Shown piece after piece: positions 1 to 4,413 of a DNA stretch of 6,195 bases. Source of the DNA: Acidovorax sp. (lineage in GTDB: Bacteria; Pseudomonadota; Gammaproteobacteria; Burkholderiales; Burkholderiaceae_C). The DNA lies in assembly GCA_011620245.1 (NCBI GenBank), contig WOZN01000157.1:1-6195 (forward strand). The letters are read 5' to 3'. The translations under genes and the position numbers were made by a program. The first letter of the stretch is position 1. Every line of letters begins with the position of its first letter. The notes below the pieces were generated by a model. The model saw only the letters and a list, made by a program, of their open reading frames with translations. It made no database searches and was not told the origin of the DNA.

Positions 1-311
1 TCGCAATGGTCGATGAACCCCTTGCGCACCAGCGTCACGGTTTCAAAGCCGCGGTGCGGGTGGCCCGGAAAGCCGGGCACGGTGTCGCCGTGGTACATGC
101 TCCAGCCGTCCTTGCGGCTGAAGTCGCTGCCGATCTGGCGGTCTTGCAGCGACACGGCGGGCGCAAACGCACCATTGCCTGCCGGGTAGGCATCGTCATG
201 GTGGGCGCAGAACAGGAACGGGTCCATCGTAGGCCACAGCGGGCCCAGCGCCTGGGTTTGCACGATGGGCTGGGTGGCGACAGATGAAGACGCGGCGGGG
301 GAGGACGGCAT
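1..311 (-). CDS. Pirin family protein (N-terminal part, cut by the left edge)
   Basis: This is the N-terminal ~103 residues of a pirin-family cupin, read leftwards and running off the window, so the C-terminal part is missing. The diagnostic segment is HPHRGFETV at residues 84-92; in pirins its two histidines (H84, H86) are the first two ligands of the cupin metal. Before it come DPFLFCAHHDD (30-40) and a region with SLQDRQIGSDFS (54-65), the usual pirin start of the first cupin barrel. Family members are cytosolic iron cupins; some show quercetin 2,3-dioxygenase activity, but the physiological role is usually unknown. The start at 311 is supported by an AAGGAG five bases upstream. The first ~25 residues are Ser/Ala/Pro-rich and probably disordered. 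No operon partner is visible, since the next gene upstream is ~380 bp away. The family call is firm; the substrate is unknown. Confidence 0.9.
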   Translation of the reverse strand, partial: MPSSPAASSSVATQPIVQTQALGPLWPTMDPFLFCAHHDDAYPAGNGAFAPAVSLQDRQIGSDFSRKDGWSMYHGDTVPGFPGHPHRGFETVTLVRKGFIDHC

Positions 312-316
312 CAGGG

Positions 317-322
317 CTCCTT
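317..322 (-). promoter_or_regulatory. Ribosome binding site of the pirin gene
   Basis: On the minus strand this reads AAGGAG, followed by 5 nt (CCCTG) and the ATG ending at 311. It is one of only two strong Shine-Dalgarno sequences I see in the window, and it fixes the pirin start. Confidence 0.75.
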
Positions 323-457
323 GGATGGGCGCCGCCACGATCGGCAGCATGGCTGATGAATATGGTGCCAACAGGCCCATAAAGAAATTGCTTGCGGTGG
401 AACAGTGCATTGCCCGGAGCAGGACAATGGGCCGGGCCAGACACCTGCATTGACGCA

Positions 458-525
458 AAATTTCAGGCATTTTCGCTTGCAAGCCCTTATCTATTAAAAA
501 CTTGTAGCTATCATTTTTGAAATTT
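458..525. repeat. Dispersed repeat, copy A (intergenic, with terminal inverted repeats)
   Basis: This 68-bp AT-rich unit is bounded by a perfect 8-bp inverted repeat, AAATTTCA (458-465) and TGAAATTT (518-525). Inside it are GGCATTTTCGCTTG and the block TAGCTATCATTTTTGA, which resemble the outer parts of copies B and C near moaC. The central AGCGC/GCGCT stem of B and C is degenerate here (CGCTTGC...CCCTTAT). It is clearly more AT-rich than its surroundings. I remember similar repeats as abundant in Comamonadaceae; that is recollection, not a search. Membership in the same family as B and C is likely but less certain than the B-C relationship. Confidence 0.55.
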
Positions 526-694
526 CACACCGCAAAGCGGCTTGCGCACCCACGCCACCATCAGCCTCCTGGCAGCGCGCCATTTGCTCACGCCGGCCGA
601 TGCCCGCACCCTGCGCCTGCGGCAGGCCCGCGGCCAGCGCATCGCCAGCACTGACCGGCATGACGGTCGCAGCGCGCGCGACGGAGCACCGCCC

Positions 695-946
695 TTACCG
701 TCCCACCACCGACCAGCCTGCGTGCAGGTTGGTCTTGTCATTCTCATACTCCCATGCCGTGCCGCAGCGGTCGCACACATAGCGCGTGATGGTGACCGGG
801 CCGTGGTCGCGGTCTTCCTTGCGGCTGCCGCGCTGCACCAGTTCGGCGTGGCCCGGCGCCTTGCGCCAGTTGCGCTGGATACCCTGGCAGGACTCGCACA
901 GCGCCATGGGTTTGAGTTCGTTCTGTCGGGCCAGGTCTTTGGTCAT
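695..946 (-). CDS. Small zinc-ribbon-like hypothetical protein (two CxxC motifs)
   Basis: An 83-residue protein with two cysteine pairs, C17-x-x-C20 (LCESCQG) and C58-x-x-C61 (VCDRCGTAWEYEN), the pattern of a two-knuckle zinc ribbon. The residues between are polar and charged (RKAPGHAELVQRGSRKEDRD, 28-47), suggesting an exposed loop or a nucleic-acid or protein-binding surface. The CxxCGTxWEYE ending resembles bacterial zinc-ribbon proteins of unknown function. No signal peptide or membrane segment is present, so it is probably cytosolic. The ATG at 946 is the first usable start in this frame, though it lacks a clear Shine-Dalgarno. The gene lies 119 bp downstream of the RIO kinase stop on the same strand, so co-transcription is possible but unproven. 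I do not recognise a specific function. The ordered cysteines and the full open frame make it more credible than the overlapping frames. Confidence 0.7.
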   Translation of the reverse strand: MTKDLARQNELKPMALCESCQGIQRNWRKAPGHAELVQRGSRKEDRDHGPVTITRYVCDRCGTAWEYENDKTNLHAGWSVVGR

Positions 947-1016
947 ATCGAGGCAGCCATCGTGGGCTGGTGTGTTGGTTTGCGTGCTGCGGGGCGGCTA
1001 CTGTAAGGCAATGGCT

Positions 1017-1042
1017 CCGTGGCCGGGCAAAAAATGCCACGG
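1017..1042. other. Inverted repeat (hairpin) after the RIO kinase gene
   Basis: CCGTGGC (1017-1023) and GCCACGG (1036-1042) form a perfect 7-bp stem around a 12-nt loop carrying an A-run on the plus strand. It sits between the stop of the kinase gene and the start of the zinc-ribbon gene. The T-run lies in the loop and not after the stem, so it is not a textbook intrinsic terminator; a weak terminator or mRNA 3'-end structure is possible. Confidence 0.3.
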
Positions 1043-1065
1043 CCAAGCCTCCTGCACTCAGTCTC

Positions 1066-1944
1066 TCAGCCCGCTGCAGCCATGCGCAGGCTGCGCGCCG
1101 CTTCTTCATCGCGGGCGTCGTCGATTTCGCGCAGCACGGCCTGCATGTCCACGTCGGCCTGTTCCGGTGCATAGCGGCCGGTGAGCGGCGTTTCGTTGCT
1201 CAGCAGCCCGCTCTGGTACAGGCTCCAGATCTCGGGGCCGTATTGCGTGCTGCGCAGCTCGGGCGCGAACTGGCCAAAAAAGTCGCGCAGGTTGGCCACG
1301 TCGCGCAGCAGCATGCGCTGGGCGTGGTTGTTGCCCGCGGCGTCCACGGCCTGGGGCAGGTCGATGATGACGGGGCCGTCCGCATCTTCTGCCCCGTCCA
1401 CGCCCGGCAGGTGCGCCAGCAGGATGTTGAACTCCGACAGATCGCCGTGCACCACGCCCGCACACAGCATGCGCACCACCTCGGCCACCAGCGTGGCGTG
1501 GTGGGTGCGGGCTTCTTCGGGTGTGAAGCCCACGTCGTTCAGGCGCGGGGCGGCGTCGCCATGGGCATCGGTTACCAGCTCCATCAGCAGCACGCCGTCG
1601 TGAAAGTTGTAGGGCTGCGGCACGCGCACGCCCGCGGCGGCCAGGCGGTAGAGCGCATCGACCTCGGCGCTTTGCCAGGCGGCCTCTTGTTCTTGCCGGC
1701 CAAACTTGCTGCCCTTGGCCATGGCGCGGGCCGAGCGCGAGTTCTTGACCTTGCGGTTTTCGGTGTAGTCCACCGCTTGGCGGAAGCTGCGGTTGTTGGC
1801 TTCTTTGTAGATCTTGGCACAGCGGGTTTCATCGCCACAGCGCACCACGAAGACCATGGCTTCCTTGCCACTCATGAGTTGCCGGACCACGGTATTGATC
1901 AGGCCTTCCTCGATGAGGGACTGCAGGCGGGGGGGTGCTTTCAT
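1066..1944 (-). CDS. RIO-type serine/threonine protein kinase
   Basis: A 292-residue protein with the RIO kinase core. A short glycine loop, MSGKEAMVF (24-32), corresponds to the RIO STGKEANVY motif. The ATP-binding lysine is K44 in CAKIYK. The catalytic loop is HGDLSEFN (166-173, with D168 and N173), and the metal-binding aspartate is D195 in VIIDLPQAV. As in other RIO proteins, the activation segment and substrate-binding lobe of ordinary kinases are missing. RIO kinases act on ribosome maturation in eukaryotes and archaea. Bacterial members are known as cytosolic Ser/Thr kinases or ATPases, with physiological targets mostly undefined. The N-terminal LIEEGLINTVVRQL (10-23) is a typical lead-in. 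The start at 1944 lacks a strong Shine-Dalgarno but fits the family's N-terminus. Its upstream neighbour on the same strand is the DTW gene, 112 bp away with a hairpin between. The family call is firm; the target is unknown. Confidence 0.93.
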   Translation of the reverse strand: MKAPPRLQSLIEEGLINTVVRQLMSGKEAMVFVVRCGDETRCAKIYKEANNRSFRQAVDYTENRKVKNSRSARAMAKGSKFGRQEQEAAWQSAEVDALYRLAAAGVRVPQPYNFHDGVLLMELVTDAHGDAAPRLNDVGFTPEEARTHHATLVAEVVRMLCAGVVHGDLSEFNILLAHLPGVDGAEDADGPVIIDLPQAVDAAGNNHAQRMLLRDVANLRDFFGQFAPELRSTQYGPEIWSLYQSGLLSNETPLTGRYAPEQADVDMQAVLREIDDARDEEAARSLRMAAAG

Positions 1945-2015
1945 TGGTGCATTTTGCGCCCGGGTGCAATCCCCTGGCGCGGCGCCGGTTGCTGATGCCG
2001 GGTGGGAAATGGCTC

Positions 2016-2032
2016 AGAGGCTCTCAGCCTCT
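2016..2032. other. Short inverted repeat between the DTW and RIO kinase genes
   Basis: AGAGGCT-CTC-AGCCTCT is a perfect 7-bp stem with a 3-nt loop, 25 bp after the DTW stop. On the minus strand it is followed by GAGCCATTTCCC and not by a T-run, so Rho-independent termination is doubtful. It may be an mRNA 3'-end stabilising hairpin. Confidence 0.35.
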
Positions 2033-2048
2033 CAGGCCAGCGCGCTCA

Positions 2049-2068
2049 GAACTTGTTCACGATCTCAG
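2049..2068. repeat. 20-bp direct repeat, copy 1 (overlaps the DTW stop codon)
   Basis: GAACTTGTTCACGATCTCAG matches the sequence at 3791-3810 at 19 of 20 positions, in the same orientation. On the minus strand its right half encodes the last codons of the DTW gene (Leu-Arg-Ser-stop). Here it also forms CGATCT-C-AGATCG, a perfect 6-bp inverted repeat that copy 2 lacks. Confidence 0.6.
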
Positions 2069-2818
2069 ATCGCGCAGACGCTGGTGCAGCGCGCCGTTCT
2101 CATCCACGGGCAGCTGGTTTTTGGCCTGCAGATAATGGTGGGTGAACACGTCAAGGTAAGCCTCCAGCGTCTGCGCCGCGCGCGTTTCGCCCGCCAGTTC
2201 AAGGCACAGGGCCGCCACCTCGGATGTGCACAGGTGGTCATCGTGCAGCGCATGGCGCAGGCGGTAGCGCGAGCGTTGCCCCGGCTGCAGGATGAGCACG
2301 GGCAGGCGGTCCAGATAGGGGCTTTTGCGAAACATGCGGCGCGCCTCGGGCCAGGTGCCATCGAGCAGCACAAACAGCGGGCGCTTGCCGCTGGCGCTGT
2401 GCGGGGCATCGGCGCCCGCGTGGTGGTGAAGATCGGTCAGAACCCGCTCGGGCGCCACGCCTTCGCCCGGAAACACCACCACCGGCTGCCATTGCGGGTC
2501 GGCCAGCAGGGCCAGCAAATCCGGGTGCACCTTGGTGCGTGCCCAGCCAAAGGCAAAGGTGTCGGCCACCACATCGGCAATCAGCCAGCCGGTGTTGCTG
2601 GGCTTGAGCGCCTCGACATCGCCCATCAGCAAACACATACCCGCGCGCGTAGGCACGGCCGGGCGCAAGGCGCACAGGCAGTGGCTGGGCACCAGGCGGC
2701 AGCCTGCACAGCGCTCGCCGCGCGGGCCGCCGCGCGCCAGAAAGGGCTTGGCGCTGCGTGCCAGGCGCTCGGTGCGCTGGCGGGAGACGGCATGCGGGAT
2801 AACAGTGGCTGCAGCCAT
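2057..2818 (-). CDS. DTW-domain protein, probable tRNA-uridine aminocarboxypropyltransferase
   Basis: A 253-residue DTW-domain protein (TapT/YfiP, TSR3-related family), numbered here from the ATG at 2818. The family's namesake motif appears as D153-G-T-W156 in LLDGTWPEARRM. It is preceded by the conserved KPSNTGWLI (72-80) and followed by CTSEVAALCLE (197-207). An N-terminal cysteine cluster, C37-x2-C40-x6-C47-x-C49, probably binds zinc. Characterised members use SAM to add a 3-amino-3-carboxypropyl group to uridine (acp3U) in tRNA; the E. coli enzyme acts on position 47. I infer the same role in the cytosol here. An in-frame ATG at 2839 would add 7 residues and overlap the methyltransferase gene by 19 bp. 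I prefer 2818 because it sits 2 nt after that gene's stop (TGAGCATG), a coupling arrangement, but neither start has a good Shine-Dalgarno. The last codons lie in a 20-bp direct repeat. Confidence 0.9.
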   Translation of the reverse strand: MAAATVIPHAVSRQRTERLARSAKPFLARGGPRGERCAGCRLVPSHCLCALRPAVPTRAGMCLLMGDVEALKPSNTGWLIADVVADTFAFGWARTKVHPDLLALLADPQWQPVVVFPGEGVAPERVLTDLHHHAGADAPHSASGKRPLFVLLDGTWPEARRMFRKSPYLDRLPVLILQPGQRSRYRLRHALHDDHLCTSEVAALCLELAGETRAAQTLEAYLDVFTHHYLQAKNQLPVDENGALHQRLRDLRS

Positions 2819-2820
2819 GC

Positions 2821-3438
2821 TCAACGGCCGCCCGCGCATTCGAGTTCAAACAGCGGCACCGCGGACTGGCGGCTCAGCCACAGGCCGCCGCCCAGCTCGG
2901 TGAAACCTTCCTGCAGACCGCGCCGGTACAGTTGGGCCCGGTGGCGAAACAGGCGCGGGTCGGTCAGGTCTTCGTCGAGGATGTCGCGCTCATAGTCCTC
3001 GCGCGTGACGGCTTCGACATACAGCGCGCCCTGGCTCAACCGGCCCAGGTTGCGCAGGGCCAGCTTCAGGTCGGACGGGTTCAGGTAGGGCAGCACGCCC
3101 TGGCAGATCACCAGGTCAAAGGGCTCGGCCGGGTCATGGGCCTGGTAGTCCACCACCGAACCGCGCTCCCAGCCAAAGCGCCCGCACAGGTATTCGCTGA
3201 ACTCCACGCCGTGGTAGCTGGCATCGGGAAAATGCCGCGCCACCGCCTGGCGCCACAGGCCGATGCCGCAGCCCATATCCAGCACCCGCTTCACCGGCAC
3301 GCGCAGGTATTGGAGGTAGCTGCACACAAAAGCGCCCAGCCGCTCGGCGTGCCCGGGGTCCACCACGCTGGTTTTCTTGTCGAAGTAGTAGCGCTGGTAA
3401 TAGGCCTCGTCGAACCAGGTATCACTTGCAGATTTCAC
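2821..3438 (-). CDS. Class I SAM-dependent methyltransferase
   Basis: A 205-residue protein with a Rossmann-type methyltransferase fold. Motif I is VLDMGCGIG (52-60) for SAM binding. GVEFSEYL (77-84) carries the acidic residue (E79) expected to bind the SAM ribose. Motif IV is FDLVICQGVLPYL (107-119), followed by helix LKLALRNLGRL. The N-terminus (TWFDEAYYQRYYFD, 7-20) resembles methyltransferases of the Methyltransf_11/25 type. No signal peptide or membrane helix is seen, so it is cytosolic. The substrate cannot be read from the sequence. The start is a GTG at 3438, chosen because AAGGA lies 7 nt upstream; an ATG five bases further up is out of frame and hits a stop after 7 codons. It is followed almost directly by the DTW gene, so the two are very likely co-translated, which makes an RNA-related substrate plausible but unproven. 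Confidence 0.88.
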   Translation of the reverse strand: MKSASDTWFDEAYYQRYYFDKKTSVVDPGHAERLGAFVCSYLQYLRVPVKRVLDMGCGIGLWRQAVARHFPDASYHGVEFSEYLCGRFGWERGSVVDYQAHDPAEPFDLVICQGVLPYLNPSDLKLALRNLGRLSQGALYVEAVTREDYERDILDEDLTDPRLFRHRAQLYRRGLQEGFTELGGGLWLSRQSAVPLFELECAGGR

Positions 3439-3445
3439 TCGCCAT

Positions 3446-3450
3446 TCCTT
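3446..3450 (-). promoter_or_regulatory. Ribosome binding site deciding the GTG start of the methyltransferase
   Basis: On the minus strand AAGGA stands 7 nt before the GTG ending at 3438. The intervening ATG (3443-3445) opens only a 7-codon out-of-frame reading frame that overlaps the GTG start. That tiny frame could slightly reduce translation of the methyltransferase. Confidence 0.65.
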
Positions 3451-3526
3451 CAGCCATGGGTTGCACTACACCTGCGCCCGGATGCCGGCGCAGGCAGTGC
3501 CGGCTACGCGTATGCGCCCAAGTATC

Positions 3527-3559
3527 GCGCAGCGCATGGCGCCTTTGCTTGCGCTGCGC
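3527..3559. promoter_or_regulatory. Strong inverted repeat upstream of the methyltransferase
   Basis: GCGCAGCGCA (3527-3536) and TGCGCTGCGC (3550-3559) form a perfect 10-bp GC-rich stem with a 13-nt loop, 88 bp upstream of the methyltransferase start. No T-run follows on either strand. It could be a leader RNA hairpin, part of a small RNA or an operator. It is the longest perfect stem I found outside genes. Confidence 0.35.
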
Positions 3560-3790
3560 CATTGCCGCATGGCGGGACACAACGCAGGTGCCCGGCAAGC
3601 TGGCAGCAACTGCGCAGCCTGGGCAGCCTGAAGCCAACGCCGCAGTCTCCGCGCAGGGGGGGTGAGCCGGTCCGGCGCCAACACCGCCACGCCCCGCCGC
3701 CTGATTTCGCCGCCAATGAAACGGTCACCCGCAGACGCGAGCTGGTGGAAGGCAGCGGCCCGTTCGCCCTGCGCCAGCCCTCCCCAATTG

Positions 3791-3810
3791 GAACCTGTTC
3801 ACGATCTCAG
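3791..3810. repeat. 20-bp direct repeat, copy 2 (downstream of moaC)
   Basis: GAACCTGTTCACGATCTCAG differs by one base from copy 1 at 2049-2068 and lies in the same orientation, 47 bp after the moaC stop. The two copies bracket the DTW-methyltransferase pair and the gene-free stretch. Identity does not extend beyond the 20 bp on either side. Confidence 0.6.
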
Positions 3811-3857
3811 GCAGCAGCCGCGGGCTTCACCTCCATGAATGGCGGGCAAACAGCGGC

Positions 3858-4355
3858 TCAGCCCTGCGCCCCCGCCACAAAACTCCCCGACTTCCCACCG
3901 TGCTTTTCCACCACGCGCACGTCGTGGATGGACATGCCCCGGTCCACGGCCTTGCACATGTCGTAGATGGTGAGCAGGGCTATCTGCACGGCGGTGAGGG
4001 CTTCCATCTCCACGCCGGTGGGGCCGACGGTTTCCACGGTTGCGGCACAAAATATGCCTGTAGCGCCCTGCTGGCTTGCGCTGGCAGCTTCAAATTCAAT
4101 AGCAACACGGGTCAATGCCAGCGGGTGGCACAGCGGGATGAGGTCGCTGGTTTTCTTGGCCGCCATGATGCCGGCGATGCGGGCGATGCCCAGCACATCG
4201 CCTTTTTTGGCGGTGCCGGCCTCGATGAGGGCCAGGGTGGCGGGCAGCATCTCGATGCGGCCGCTGGCAACGGCGATGCGGTGCGTGGCAGCCTTGGCGG
4301 CCACGTCAACCATATGGGCCTGGCCCTGGGCGTCAAAGTGGGTGAGTGCGGACAT
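3858..4355 (-). CDS. moaC: Cyclic pyranopterin monophosphate synthase MoaC
   Basis: A 165-residue MoaC, which makes cyclic pyranopterin monophosphate from 3',8-cyclo-7,8-dihydro-GTP (the MoaA product) in molybdenum cofactor synthesis; it is a cytosolic hexamer in known cases. Family signatures run in order: [15 protein letters not shown] (4-18), [14 protein letters not shown] with the catalytic-type K51 (50-63), LIPLCHPL (72-79), [10 protein letters not shown] (114-123), TIYDMCKA with D132 and K135 (129-136), and GGKSG near the C-terminus. The start at 4355 gives [11 protein letters not shown], matching the E. coli N-terminus; an in-frame ATG at 4388 would add 11 poorly supported residues. 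Compared with E. coli MoaC (161 aa, from memory), the segment between H77-P78 and GVEME is 4 residues longer and is encoded by a dispersed repeat (residues ~84-103). All catalytic motifs remain, so the enzyme is probably active. No other moa gene is visible nearby. Confidence 0.96.
   Translation of the reverse strand: MSALTHFDAQGQAHMVDVAAKAATHRIAVASGRIEMLPATLALIEAGTAKKGDVLGIARIAGIMAAKKTSDLIPLCHPLALTRVAIEFEAASASQQGATGIFCAATVETVGPTGVEMEALTAVQIALLTIYDMCKAVDRGMSIHDVRVVEKHGGKSGSFVAGAQG
4049..4103. repeat. Dispersed repeat, copy B (inside moaC)
   Basis: Aligned without gaps to copy C, it shares the blocks ATGCCT, AGCGC, an 11-nt spacer, GCGCTG, AGCTTC and ATAGC, giving about 31 identities over 50 positions concentrated in those blocks. 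AGCGC (4062-4066) and GCGCT (4078-4082) can pair. It is read antisense by moaC and encodes residues ~84-103 ([19 protein letters not shown]) with no stop codon. A possible short outer inverted repeat is GTTGC (4039-4043) and GCAAC (4102-4106). Confidence 0.65.
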
Positions 4356-4413
4356 GGCGGGGTAACCAGGTGAATCGGGGGGAAACATTTGCGCAAAGGG
4401 GCATCATACGTGT

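Larger units (their letters stand above)
312..694. other. Gene-poor stretch between the zinc-ribbon gene and the pirin gene
   Basis: I recognise no gene in these 383 bp. The part nearest the pirin gene holds its ribosome binding site and presumably its promoter, but I could not pick convincing -35/-10 boxes. The AT-rich centre is a dispersed repeat copy (458-525). Between 530 and 694 there are several small GC hairpins: CCGC/GCGG at 530-540, GCCTG/CAGGC at 615-627 and GACCG/CGGTC at 653-668. None has a T-run, so I do not call a terminator. Short open frames on both strands here resemble no family I know. Confidence 0.5.
3439..3857. other. Gene-free stretch between moaC and the methyltransferase gene
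   Basis: These 419 bp hold no protein I recognise. They contain the methyltransferase ribosome binding site, a perfect 10-bp inverted repeat (3527-3559) and a 20-bp direct repeat copy (3791-3810). On the minus strand a frame open from about 3800 to 3466 has coding-like codons in its first half (for example GERAAAFHQLASAGD and VAVLAPDRLTP) but has no ATG until late and no known motif. It may be a decayed gene remnant or chance in GC-rich DNA. A promoter for the methyltransferase-DTW pair should lie here, but I could not identify convincing boxes. Confidence 0.5.

Noticed and set aside
542..1006. Plus-strand 154-codon frame starting with TTG
   Set aside because: It overlaps the zinc-ribbon gene on the opposite strand, has no Shine-Dalgarno and no recognisable motif.
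970..1995. Plus-strand 341-codon open frame
   Set aside because: It is antisense to the RIO kinase, has a His/Gln/Ala/Gly-rich composition typical of GC-rich shadow frames and shows no family motif.
1814..2995. Plus-strand 393-codon open frame
   Set aside because: It runs antisense across the kinase N-terminus, the DTW gene and the methyltransferase end. Crossing three real genes with low-complexity residues marks it as a shadow.
2932..3966. Plus-strand 344-codon open frame
   Set aside because: It is antisense to the methyltransferase and moaC, both of which have clear motifs. It has no recognisable domain.
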